Source of the DNA: an uncultured Pelagibacteraceae bacterium | Lineage (GTDB): Bacteria; Pseudomonadota; Alphaproteobacteria; Pelagibacterales; Pelagibacteraceae | Direction of reading: 5' to 3' | DNA: 35,827 bases | Assembly: GCA_902624585.1 (NCBI GenBank) | Contig: CACNXU010000006.1 | Location: forward strand, 1-35,827 | Shown: positions 18,222-27,244 of the stretch, piece after piece | Layout: each line of letters opens with the position of its first letter | Numbering within the stretch: position 1 is the first letter of the stretch | Notes under the pieces: generated by a model | Told to the model about the DNA's origin: nothing | What the model saw: the letters and a program-made list of their open reading frames with translations, nothing else | Database searches by the model: none | Position numbers and translations under genes: made by a program

Positions 18222-19658
18222 CTAGGCAATTTCATATTTTTTTTCAATAGACATAATAAATTCATTTATTTCATCTAATTTTTTTAGTTCCTCTTCATCA
18301 TTTCGGTTTGATGCTTGATCTCTTAAGGTATCAATTTCTTGATAAGCCATCCCTATAGTTTGCCACTTTTCTCTATTTTTACTTAAAATTCGTCTAGCAA
18401 TTTCACTTTTTATATTTTTATATAAATCTGGTGGCAAAATATGTGGGGCTTCTTGATAAATAATTTTTTGCCCAAACCAACTACATCTTTTATCTTGAAA
18501 CTTATCTAACATTCTTAATTTGTCCTCCCATGAAGAACTATGCCACGTTTTAAATAGCTGAGTGTCTTTGTTGGGAATAAATTTTTCATATAAAGTTTCC
18601 TCAGGTAATAGATCTTCTTGAGTTTGAGTTTGAGCCTTTTCTTCAGCTGCTTCTCTATTAATGATTTGAATATTTTTACAAAAATTTTCACTATTTCTAA
18701 TCATTTTTGCTCTTTTTTGAATGGTTCCTAAATCTAATTCTGCATATGCCTTTTCCTTTAATGCAAACCTTTTATCTAAAATAACTGGTGCTTTATTTGT
18801 TTTAATTACTCTAAGAGCTTTTGGACTAAACTTTTTTAAATAGACTTTAAGATCATTTACTGACAAATTTAATAGCGGTTCAGGATCTCTTCTCAAATCC
18901 CACAAATATCCCCATGAGGCATAAGCTGGATGAAAACAATGTTCTGGATGTATAGTTGAAACTAAATACATCATATTTCTTCCTTTTACATTTTCAAATA
19001 TAGAATAAATGCCTTCACTTTTTAAAATAGTTTCAACGCTATTTTTTGTGGATGTGCTTAAAAAATTTTCCCAGTTTTCTTTATGTTTGTCTTTTATAAT
19101 TCTTAGTATTTTTAAACTTGTAAATGCATCATGATAAGCTGTATGCTGTTGAGAAGTATCAAACCCCTGTTGTCTAGCCAAACCTTCTAGAGCAAGACTT
19201 TCGTTACCAGCTTCTGTTAGTTCAGTTTTTAGAGTTGTTGAATTTATAGTTTGTGCTGCTCTAGCAATATGTAAACCGTCATGCTCTTTGTTTGGCGATG
19301 AATGAGTAGCATAGGGATATCTATTACCTTTAAAAAAGTTAAAATGAAACATTCGCCTATCGAAATTTAAATTACTCCACCCCATAAATAATGCGGGTGC
19401 AGCTTTAGAAAAAAAATTTTCTACAGCACCTAAAAAATCATAGTGTGAATAATTTCCTTTTGTTAGTAAATCAATACTTGTTGAGTTAACAAGTAACGCT
19501 TTAGCTGAAGGCACCTCTCCCTCGGGCATACGTCCTCGGATGTTTAACTTTCCAATTTCCTTTAAATTTTTGTCAACAACTACGGCACCCACTTCAATTA
19601 TTGAGCCCCAAATAGTGCTATTAGTTGTTTCTGTATCGTAAATTACTATTTTGTCCAT
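18222..19658 (-). CDS. sbcB: Exonuclease I-like DEDD 3'-5' exodeoxyribonuclease
   Basis: VIYDTETTNS, MGWSNLNFDRRMF, HTAYHDAFTSLKI; about 478 aa, ExoI-like length and C-terminal region. Confidence 0.8.
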   Translation of the reverse strand: MDKIVIYDTETTNSTIWGSIIEVGAVVVDKNLKEIGKLNIRGRMPEGEVPSAKALLVNSTSIDLLTKGNYSHYDFLGAVENFFSKAAPALFMGWSNLNFDRRMFHFNFFKGNRYPYATHSSPNKEHDGLHIARAAQTINSTTLKTELTEAGNESLALEGLARQQGFDTSQQHTAYHDAFTSLKILRIIKDKHKENWENFLSTSTKNSVETILKSEGIYSIFENVKGRNMMYLVSTIHPEHCFHPAYASWGYLWDLRRDPEPLLNLSVNDLKVYLKKFSPKALRVIKTNKAPVILDKRFALKEKAYAELDLGTIQKRAKMIRNSENFCKNIQIINREAAEEKAQTQTQEDLLPEETLYEKFIPNKDTQLFKTWHSSSWEDKLRMLDKFQDKRCSWFGQKIIYQEAPHILPPDLYKNIKSEIARRILSKNREKWQTIGMAYQEIDTLRDQASNRNDEEELKKLDEINEFIMSIEKKYEIA

Positions 19659-19674
19659 TAATTTTAAATAATCC

Positions 19675-20361
19675 CTAAGTTAAATTTGTAAGCTCATAAA
19701 ATTTTTTCAATCTTCCTAAAAATAAGTTTTGATAGATAACTAAATCATGACTTTGAATTTTAAATTCTTGGAATAACTTATCTACTGTGCAAACAAGAAT
19801 TACACAAGAAGTGATATTGGAGTTATACACAATATTATGTGCTAATGAATATGCACTAGTTTGAAGAAGCCATGAGTCAATGTACTCAGCTTTTTTTGGT
19901 TTATTACTTTGTTTAAAATCAATTATTGTTTCTTTTCCCTCATAAACTCCAACACAATCTGCCGTCCCTGCATATTTTTCTGGATAATAAAGAGTACACT
20001 CTACTCCCCAAATTTCCTCTAATCTGTTTTTTAAACCTTTTTCAATTATTTCTTTAGCCATTAATTTATATTGTTCATTGTCGTCGAAAAAACTCAGATT
20101 TTCTCTTCCAAGCAAATAGGATTCTAAATAGTTATGCATTTGAGATCCTCTGCTACTCGCAGCTTTAGTAATTGCCTCAGCTTCTTTATAACCAGTTCTT
20201 TCTCTCCAATTTGCTAATGCTGCTTTATCTTCTTCTGATCGAGTTGCATCTAGAATTGAAGTGACACTTGGTAATTTTTTTTCTCCTAATAAATATCTTC
20301 TAACACCATCTACTGTTGCTCTGGAGGATGTTGGATAATCATATTTTTGATTCCATTGCAT
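19675..20361 (-). CDS. PD-(D/E)XK exonuclease, MGME1/phage-exonuclease-like
   Basis: LPSVTSILDATRSEEDKAALANWRERTG, RGSQMHNYLESYL, KYAGTADCVGVYEGKETIIDFKQSNKPK. Confidence 0.75.
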   Translation of the reverse strand: MQWNQKYDYPTSSRATVDGVRRYLLGEKKLPSVTSILDATRSEEDKAALANWRERTGYKEAEAITKAASSRGSQMHNYLESYLLGRENLSFFDDNEQYKLMAKEIIEKGLKNRLEEIWGVECTLYYPEKYAGTADCVGVYEGKETIIDFKQSNKPKKAEYIDSWLLQTSAYSLAHNIVYNSNITSCVILVCTVDKLFQEFKIQSHDLVIYQNLFLGRLKKFYELTNLT

Positions 20362-20398
20362 GAGATTTCTTATAGACGGTATTATAGAAAAAAAGAAA

Positions 20399-21496
20399 TT
20401 AATTTTTGAGCTGCCTTTTCTGTTCTACAAATTTTTCTACATTTTCATTTTGTACAGCTTGCTCAACCTGCTCGGGATCTTTAATATTTTCTAAAGTTCT
20501 TGAAATTGATCTTGCATCAGTTCCAAACTTATCAACAACTCCCATAGCATCTTCTAATTTTTTTCTAAGAACTACGATGTTGTCAAAATGTTTAGAAAAT
20601 CTTGTACTGATTGTTTTTAAATGATTGTAAATTTCTGTTGCACCTTTTTGTACTTTCAATGATTGAAAGCCCATATGTAAAGATTGCAAGTAAGCAGAAA
20701 GAGTATTGGGCCCACATATAATAACTTTATATTTTTTCATTAACTCTTGAGTTAGTAATTCTTTTGTACTTGGATCTTGATATTCAGTTAGCTCTTTATA
20801 CAAACTTTCCGTTGGGGCATACACAATTGCAAAATCGGTAGTTTTTGGAGGAGCAATATATTTTTCATTAACACTTTTAGCTTTTGCTTTAAACGCTGAA
20901 GCTAATTTTGCTCTAGCATCTGCAACAGCCCTTTTGTCTTCTGTGTCATGACCGTCAGTTATTGCTTTAAATTTTTCTACAGGAAAGTGACTATCAACTG
21001 GAACCAAAACATCTCCTTGAAGCTTAATAGCAAACTCAACGTTTTCACTTGTATCCTCTTTCATTTTAACATTGGTAATAAATTGAGAAGCTGGCAATAA
21101 ATCTTTAATAAGGGCGTCTAAGCTAAATTCTGCAAGAGTTCCGTATTTCTTAACTCCAGCTAAAATTTTTGTTATCCCCTCTTGGCTTTGATTTAATAAT
21201 TGTACTTGTTGATTAAAATTTCCAACCTTTTCCTCTACCTTAGTTAAAGTCTCAGTCATATCTTTGGTAACCCCAGTTGATAGGTTATTAAATGAAGTCG
21301 ACATTGCACCAAGAGATGTATTAATTGTAGTATTTAAGGTATCTTTTAAGCTTGAAATTTCTGATTTTAGATTAGCTATTTCTTCAGCTTCCTTGTTCTC
21401 ATTATCGTCTTTTGTTTTTGATCTTAAATTTAAGTATACAATACCTAGAGTCACACCAGTTAATATAACTAAGATAATTAATAGAATCGTATCCAT
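20399..21496 (-). CDS. rmuC: DNA recombination protein RmuC
   Basis: N-terminal TM helix plus coiled coil; FAIKLQGDVLVPVDSHFPVEKF, KTTDFAIVYAPTESLYKEL, KYKVIICGPNTLSAYLQSLHMGF. Confidence 0.93.
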   Translation of the reverse strand: MDTILLIILVILTGVTLGIVYLNLRSKTKDDNENKEAEEIANLKSEISSLKDTLNTTINTSLGAMSTSFNNLSTGVTKDMTETLTKVEEKVGNFNQQVQLLNQSQEGITKILAGVKKYGTLAEFSLDALIKDLLPASQFITNVKMKEDTSENVEFAIKLQGDVLVPVDSHFPVEKFKAITDGHDTEDKRAVADARAKLASAFKAKAKSVNEKYIAPPKTTDFAIVYAPTESLYKELTEYQDPSTKELLTQELMKKYKVIICGPNTLSAYLQSLHMGFQSLKVQKGATEIYNHLKTISTRFSKHFDNIVVLRKKLEDAMGVVDKFGTDARSISRTLENIKDPEQVEQAVQNENVEKFVEQKRQLKN

Positions 21497-21549
21497 ATAC
21501 CCTAAGATATACGTGATTTTTCAAAATACAAATTTATTTGAAAAAAGAT

Positions 21550-22242
21550 TTAATTTTTAGAAATTAACTTTAACATTTTTCTAAGGCCTATTTTATTACT
21601 TGATGATTTAGAAATCATCATACAAGCCTCTGATCGAAGTATCTCTCCGTCCTTTAAAATACGTAGATTATTTGCTTTTAAAGTTTCTCCAGTAGAAGTA
21701 ATATCTGTAATTATCTCTGAAGAGCCTGTGAAAGGATAAGCTTCAGTTGCACCCAAACTATCAATTAATTTAAATTGGGTAACACCCTTTGAAAACAAAA
21801 ATTCTCTTGTTAAGTTTGGATATTTTGTTGCTACTCTTAATCTTTTCTTTTTCTTATCTTTAAATTGAAATGCAATTTCTTCTAAATCTGCAACTGTTTG
21901 TACATCTATCCAAGGATCTGGGATTGCAACTACCAATGTAGCTTTACCAAAATCATACTTTTTAATGACATTAATTTTCTTTTGAGTATTTATTTCACTC
22001 TCTTTCAATAAGTCAAATCCAGAAAAACCTATATCCAAAGATCCGTCTCCCAGTCTTTCAACAATCTCTCTTGCATGAAGATATAAAACCTTAATATTTT
22101 TAAATTGTTTTATTGATCCTAAAAGATCTCTTTCTCCTCTTTCAGAAATAAGACGTAATTTATTTTTTTTAAAAATATTTAAAACATCTTTTCTAAGTCT
22201 GCCTTTACTTGGGATTCCAATATTTAAAATATTTTTTGTCAT
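21550..22242 (-). CDS. hisG: ATP phosphoribosyltransferase (short form)
   Basis: IGIPSKGRLRKDVL, DIGFSGFDLL, VATKYPNLTREFL, GATEAYPFTGSSEIITDITSTGETLKAN. Confidence 0.94.
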   Translation of the reverse strand: MTKNILNIGIPSKGRLRKDVLNIFKKNKLRLISERGERDLLGSIKQFKNIKVLYLHAREIVERLGDGSLDIGFSGFDLLKESEINTQKKINVIKKYDFGKATLVVAIPDPWIDVQTVADLEEIAFQFKDKKKKRLRVATKYPNLTREFLFSKGVTQFKLIDSLGATEAYPFTGSSEIITDITSTGETLKANNLRILKDGEILRSEACMMISKSSSNKIGLRKMLKLISKN

Positions 22243-23294
22243 TAGTAATTTAAATTTAAAGCAGCACCTACTGCTGGAGTTTGTTTTTTTGATCCTAAGT
22301 CAGAAATTAAACCATCATAACGACCACCATTTATTATATTTTTTAATGAGTTTTTAGATTTAATATCAATTTTAAAGACCATTCCGGTATAATATTCTAG
22401 TTGCCTTCCAAAGGATGCTGAAAATACTACATTTAATTTTGAAACCTTGTTATTAGAAATTGGAAAATATTTTTGATCTACAGCTAAATTTATTCTGTTT
22501 TTTTTAAAAAATTTATTTAACTCAATTGCTGCTTTATTTATCGGACATTTTATTTTTAAGAAATTTTTTATTATTTTTGAAATATTTTTCCCTTTACTGG
22601 CTCTCCTAGGATCTTTTATTTTCTGATCAAACCTTTTTAATATTTCATTAATTGTTCTTCCCGCAACAATATTTGATAAATCTTCTTTAAGCATTTTCAC
22701 GTAACGCTTTTTATCTATTTCTACAATTGTTGGATCAACATCTGAATTAGTTTCTAATCTTTTTAATAAATCATTAAAATATTCTTCTCTCCAGAAATGT
22801 CTGGCTAATCTTAGCTTCCATCTCTTTGGAATATCTAATTTTGATATTAACAAATTAAATATTTCAACATTTCCAATAGTGAGTGTTCCTGAAGAATATT
22901 TGATATTTTGAAGTGATTTAAGAGACGTATTTATAATTTCTTTATCGTCATTTTTTTCATCCTTAGATCCTAAAATTTCAAATCCAATTTGATTTCTTAT
23001 GATTGAGTCTTTTTTATTTTGTGATTTTCGATAAGCTTGACCACTATAATAAATTTTTTCCTTACCTTTTAAATTATTTTCTAAATATCTTAAACAAGAT
23101 ACAATTGTTAAATCTGGTCTTAGACACAACTCACTTCCATTTTGATCAGTAAAAGAGAAGATAAACTTTCTAAAATTTTCTCCAGATCTTTGGACAATAT
23201 GATTAGCCTCGATTACTGAGGGTAAATCAATATATTTAAAACCCTTAGATTTTACCGATCTAAGGATACTTTCAGATAAGTTTTTTGACTTCAT
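22242..23294 (-). CDS. hisZ: ATP phosphoribosyltransferase regulatory subunit
   Basis: HisRS-like paralog lacking a full synthetase: LCLRPDLTI, YYSGQAYR, YYTGMVFKI, GGRYDGLISDLG; between hisG and hisS. Confidence 0.88.
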   Translation of the reverse strand: MKSKNLSESILRSVKSKGFKYIDLPSVIEANHIVQRSGENFRKFIFSFTDQNGSELCLRPDLTIVSCLRYLENNLKGKEKIYYSGQAYRKSQNKKDSIIRNQIGFEILGSKDEKNDDKEIINTSLKSLQNIKYSSGTLTIGNVEIFNLLISKLDIPKRWKLRLARHFWREEYFNDLLKRLETNSDVDPTIVEIDKKRYVKMLKEDLSNIVAGRTINEILKRFDQKIKDPRRASKGKNISKIIKNFLKIKCPINKAAIELNKFFKKNRINLAVDQKYFPISNNKVSKLNVVFSASFGRQLEYYTGMVFKIDIKSKNSLKNIINGGRYDGLISDLGSKKQTPAVGAALNLNY

Positions 23295-24666
23295 CGATTA
23301 AATTTTCTTTTGGAAATGTTTTATTGTTTTTACCCTTAACACCTTTAAGGTTTTTTATCGTGACTGTATTTTCATTAAATTCATTTTCACCACATATTAT
23401 TGCAACATCTAACTCACGTTTATTTGCTAAGGTTAGTTGCTTGCCTAAATTTTTCTTTGAATCTAAAAAAATTTCAGAATTGATATTATTATTTCTTAAC
23501 AGATCTAAAATTTCATAGTAATTTTTAAGATATTTTTCATCCATTACACAAACTAAAACTGGTTTTTGACTATCTACCGTTATTTGATCTAATTGCATTA
23601 AAGCAAATAATAATCGATCAACTCCAAAACTAATTCCAGTACCTGGAATATCCACACCTTTAAATCTCGAGATTAATTTTGCATAGGCTCCTCCAGAACA
23701 AATACTACCTATATCGACCTCTTTGCCTTTGTTATTTGTAACTTTAAAATTTAAATTTGTTTCAACAATAAAATCTGAATAATAAGCCAATCCCCTAACA
23801 ATTGTAAAATTTGTTTTGATCTGATTTAAATTTGAACTGTAACCCAATACTTCAAATACTTGTTCTAATTCCTTTATGCCTTCTTGAGACAATGGATTTT
23901 TTAATGTTTCTTTTAATTCTTTTAAATCTTTAATTTTTAGAAAATTAAGTATTTCGGACGCTTGTTCATTTTTTAAATCTGCACCCTTAGTAATTGCACC
24001 ACTTATGTCTTTTCTCTCTTTTTTAAGCAGATCTTCAACACCTTTTAAACCAAAACCTTTTTTATCTAATTTATCAATTGCCCTAATTACTTTTACTTGC
24101 TTTTCTTGTGATATTTTTAAATCATCAATTAATCCTTGAACTATTTTTCTGTTACTAATGTTAATTGTAAATTGATCTTTTTTTAGACCACAATCTAACA
24201 AAGTACTTGATATTAAATTACAAAGCTCAGCATTTGCCTGGGCAGAATTAACATTTCCAACAATGTCAAAATCTGCTTGCATAAACTCCCTGTATCTTCC
24301 GTTACCAGCCTTTTCATTTCTAAAGACATTTTGAATGGCATACCTTTTAAAGATTGATGGAAGCTCTTGATTATTTTGTGCAACAAATCTAGCTAGTGGG
24401 CTTGAAAGATCATACCTAAGAGTAATGGTTTTTTCTCCGTCCTGAAATGAGAATACATCACTCATAGGATTAGCATCATCTTCTGCCAAAAAAGATCCTA
24501 TATTTTCACTTATCTCAAACGAAGGGGTTTCCAGAGCTTCTGCTCCAAATTTAATAAAATTATCCTCAATAGCTTTTAAAAGCTTTTTTTTGAGAAGAAG
24601 TTTTTTATCCCAACGATCTTCAAATCCTGAAGGTAATTCAGGAATTAATTTTTTTTCTTTATTCAT
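23272..24666 (-). CDS. hisS: Histidyl-tRNA synthetase
   Basis: RYDLSSPLARFVA, FRNEKAGNGRYREFMQADFDIVG, GLAYYSDFIVET, GISFGVDRLL; ATG at 24666 (longer ORF would run into the tRNA). Confidence 0.94.
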   Translation of the reverse strand: MNKEKKLIPELPSGFEDRWDKKLLLKKKLLKAIEDNFIKFGAEALETPSFEISENIGSFLAEDDANPMSDVFSFQDGEKTITLRYDLSSPLARFVAQNNQELPSIFKRYAIQNVFRNEKAGNGRYREFMQADFDIVGNVNSAQANAELCNLISSTLLDCGLKKDQFTINISNRKIVQGLIDDLKISQEKQVKVIRAIDKLDKKGFGLKGVEDLLKKERKDISGAITKGADLKNEQASEILNFLKIKDLKELKETLKNPLSQEGIKELEQVFEVLGYSSNLNQIKTNFTIVRGLAYYSDFIVETNLNFKVTNNKGKEVDIGSICSGGAYAKLISRFKGVDIPGTGISFGVDRLLFALMQLDQITVDSQKPVLVCVMDEKYLKNYYEILDLLRNNNINSEIFLDSKKNLGKQLTLANKRELDVAIICGENEFNENTVTIKNLKGVKGKNNKTFPKENLIDEVKKLI

Positions 24667-24670
24667 TTTT

Positions 24671-24745
24671 TGGTACCCGGGCTGAGAGTCGAACTCAAAC
24701 TTAAAGTTCCACAAACTTCCGTGCTAACCATTACACCACCCGGGC
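24671..24745 (-). tRNA. tRNA-His(GTG), CCA encoded
   Basis: GCCCGGG TG GTGTAATGGTTAGCAC G GAAGT TTGTGGA ACTTT AAGT TTGAG TTCGACT CTCAG CCCGGGT A CCA; anticodon GTG. Confidence 0.95.
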
Positions 24746-24787
24746 TTATCCTTTTTGTTTTTATCTTATTTTATGTAGATTTGAAAT

Positions 24788-24793
24788 TATAAT
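24788..24793 (+). promoter_or_regulatory. Candidate -10 box for an unannotated plus-strand transcript
   Basis: TATAAT, about 7-8 nt before the structured region starting near 24801; no clear -35. Confidence 0.35.
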
Positions 24794-24800
24794 ATAAATA

Positions 24801-24962
24801 AATAGCCTACTGGCTATGGAAACAGTGTCTATGAGTACTTCTAAAAGTCTTTCTGTATGTAATGTTTATATTCATGGCAGTCTTTTAGACAAAAAAAATT
24901 AATATTCAAGGTCTAAATAGAAAAAGGACGTTTATCTATTTGATAGATAAAACGCCCTTTTA
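24801..24962 (+). ncRNA. Candidate structured small RNA or microORF-bearing transcript
   Basis: TATAAT upstream; hairpin TAGCC-TACT-GGCTA (24803-24816); 8-bp stem TCTAAAAG (24840-24847)/CTTTTAGA (24882-24889); 3' terminator-like hairpin; also ORF 24816-24902 (METVSMSTSKSLSVCNVYIHGSLLDKKN). Confidence 0.35.
24921..24962. terminator. Bidirectional rho-independent-like hairpin downstream of cspA
   Basis: AAAAAGGACGTTTATCTAT-TTG-ATAGATAAAACGCCCTTTT, long imperfect stem flanked by A and T runs. Confidence 0.7.
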
Positions 24963-24975
24963 AATAATTTCTGAA

Positions 24976-25188
24976 TTAGTCTATTTTTTTTAAATTAACT
25001 GCAGAAGGACCTTTGGGACCATCTTCTAATGTGAATTCAAGTTTATCACCTTCATTGAGATATCTCATACCAGCAGCTTTTACTGCTGAAGCGTGAACAA
25101 AGGCATCTTTTTCTTTATCATCTCTTTCAATGAAGCCATATCCCTTTTTACCATTATACCATTTAATTTTTCCTTGTAGTGTACTCAT
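24976..25188 (-). CDS. cspA: Cold-shock domain protein
   Basis: GKIKWYNGKKGYGFIERDDKEKDAFVHASAV. Confidence 0.96.
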   Translation of the reverse strand: MSTLQGKIKWYNGKKGYGFIERDDKEKDAFVHASAVKAAGMRYLNEGDKLEFTLEDGPKGPSAVNLKKID

Positions 25189-25268
25189 CTTATTTCTTAG
25201 TCCTTTTGTTATTTATTATCTCTTAAGGTTAATTTCTTTTAAGATTATTTCAAGATGAAAGTTTGTGG

Positions 25269-25343
25269 TGGTGGCTGAGGAAGGATTCGCACCTCCGACA
25301 CAAGCCTTTTCAGGGCTCTGCTCTACTCCTGAGCTACTCAGCC
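25269..25343 (-). tRNA. tRNA-Phe(GAA), CCA encoded
   Basis: GGCTGAG TA GCTCAGGAGTAGAGC A GAGCC CTGAAAA GGCTT ... CTCAGCC A CCA; anticodon GAA. Confidence 0.95.
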
Positions 25344-25347
25344 TTAT

Positions 25348-25563
25348 TTATCCCCTAAAGATAATTCTTCCTTTAGTAAGATCGTAAGGTGTCATTTCAA
25401 CTGTCACATTATCACCTTGGAGAACTCTAATTCTGTTTTTTCTTAACTTACCTGCTGTATGGGCAGTAACTGTATGACCATTTTCTAATTTTACTCTGAA
25501 CATTGCGTTCGGAAGTAGGTCTATCACTACGCCTTTGAATTCCAACAAGTCTTGTTTTGACAA
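25348..25563 (-). CDS. infA: Translation initiation factor IF-1
   Basis: [59 protein letters not shown]. Confidence 0.97.
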   Translation of the reverse strand: MSKQDLLEFKGVVIDLLPNAMFRVKLENGHTVTAHTAGKLRKNRIRVLQGDNVTVEMTPYDLTKGRIIFRG

Positions 25564-25565
25564 AT

Positions 25566-26849
25566 TTATTTTCTCCTTATTCGTTTTACTACAGATTGAG
25601 CGTGTCCAACCAACCCTTCGTAGTTTGCAAGTGTTATAACTGATGGTCCAAGACTTTCAATACCCTTTTTTGATAAGTTTATGTATGAAATTCTTTTATA
25701 AAATTCATTTACACTTATACCACTTGAGTATTTTGCAGAACCATTAGTTGGCAACACATGGTTTGATCCAACATTATAATCAGTCATTGCCATAACTGCG
25801 TATTTTCCCAAACATATTGATCCCGAATTTTTTATTTTTGAAACTACTGATTTATAATTTTTTATATTTAATTCTAAATGTTCTGGTGCAATTTTATTCA
25901 CAACATTTATTATTTTAGCGTCTGAAGAAATATACATTAAAATTCCGTTATTAATTAAACTTCTTCTTGCAACTGAAGCTCTTGGAATTTCTTTTAATTG
26001 TTTAATTATTTCAATTTTTACTTTATTTAACAAATTTTTATCTTTTGAAATCAAAATACATTGTGCAAGAATATCATGTTCAGCTTGTCCAATTAAATCA
26101 CTTGCAACCCACTCAGGATTAGAGAATTTGTCACAAACCACAGTCACTTCTGAAGGTCCTGCAGTCATACCTTCGATTCCAACAATACCAAAAACTTCTT
26201 TTTTTGCAGCTGCAACGTATGAGTTACCTGGACCAACTATTTTATGAACTTTTTTAATTTTTTTAGTCCCATAGGATACTGCTGCAATAGCAGAAGGGCC
26301 CCCGATAGAATAAATTTCTTTTATTTTACATTTTTTAGCAGCATATAATACGGCTGGATTTTGTTTTCCTCTATAGCCTGGATTAATCATAACTATTCTC
26401 TTAACACCTGCAACAATTGCTGGGATAGCATTCATCAAAACACTCGATGGGTATGAGGCTGTAGAACCAGGAACATAAATTGCAACTGACTCTAAAGGTA
26501 CGTATTTATATTCGAGTTTATTATTTAATTTATCAGTATAAGAAATATTTTTAAATTTTTGAAGTGAATGAAATTTATAAATTCTGTTATAAGCTGTATC
26601 GATTGCTTTCTTTACTTTTTTATCAAGTGAATTTATAGATTTTGTTATTTGTTTTGAGCTTGGAATGATTGTGTTGTTTTGATTAAATTTTTTCTCATAT
26701 TTTAATAATGCTTTATCTCCATTTTTTTTAACATCTTTAATTATATTTGTTACAGAAACAGAGCCTGATTGAATTTTTTTTTTTCTCTGTAAAAGGAAAT
26801 TATCTAACGATTTGTCAAATTTTTTACTTTTACTATTTAATATCTTCAT
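25566..26849 (-). CDS. hisD: Histidinol dehydrogenase
   Basis: [72 protein letters not shown]. Confidence 0.96.
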   Translation of the reverse strand: MKILNSKSKKFDKSLDNFLLQRKKKIQSGSVSVTNIIKDVKKNGDKALLKYEKKFNQNNTIIPSSKQITKSINSLDKKVKKAIDTAYNRIYKFHSLQKFKNISYTDKLNNKLEYKYVPLESVAIYVPGSTASYPSSVLMNAIPAIVAGVKRIVMINPGYRGKQNPAVLYAAKKCKIKEIYSIGGPSAIAAVSYGTKKIKKVHKIVGPGNSYVAAAKKEVFGIVGIEGMTAGPSEVTVVCDKFSNPEWVASDLIGQAEHDILAQCILISKDKNLLNKVKIEIIKQLKEIPRASVARRSLINNGILMYISSDAKIINVVNKIAPEHLELNIKNYKSVVSKIKNSGSICLGKYAVMAMTDYNVGSNHVLPTNGSAKYSSGISVNEFYKRISYINLSKKGIESLGPSVITLANYEGLVGHAQSVVKRIRRK

Positions 26850-26851
26850 AA

Positions 26852-27244
26852 CTATTTAATCTCACTTTGATCCTCTAATCTTGCTTCAATGGTTTCTGTA
26901 GTTAAAGCAATATGAGAATTGTTATTAAAAATAAGATTTATTTCATAAACATCATTATTTTTCAAATAATCTATACCTATTAGTTCTAAAACTGTTTCTT
27001 GATTTGATTGATTAATATTCTTTGATCTTACTTTATCAACAAAATCAAACCTGCAAATGCTATTGATTTTTTTATCTTCCTGATCACTTTCAATCTTAGT
27101 TCTTTCAATCGATAATAAAAAAACCTTATTGGATGCAAGATATTTTATATCAGCAATTTTAACTTTAGCCCCTGAGCTACAAGCTGAAATCATTTGTAAC
27201 CCTTCTTGGTCGCTTGCTATTATTTTTGCTAAATATTTATTCAC
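26852..27244 (-). CDS. DUF2948 family protein
   Basis: Small alphaproteobacterial protein located between murA and hisD; motif style DQEGLQMISACSSGAKVKIADIKYL...RFDFVDKV. Confidence 0.7.
   Translation of the reverse strand: MNKYLAKIIASDQEGLQMISACSSGAKVKIADIKYLASNKVFLLSIERTKIESDQEDKKINSICRFDFVDKVRSKNINQSNQETVLELIGIDYLKNNDVYEINLIFNNNSHIALTTETIEARLEDQSEIK

Noticed and set aside
22242-24666. Apparent hisS duplication (two HisRS-like proteins in tandem)
   Set aside because: The shorter one is HisZ, the known HisRS-derived regulatory subunit that accompanies short-form HisG, which is adjacent.
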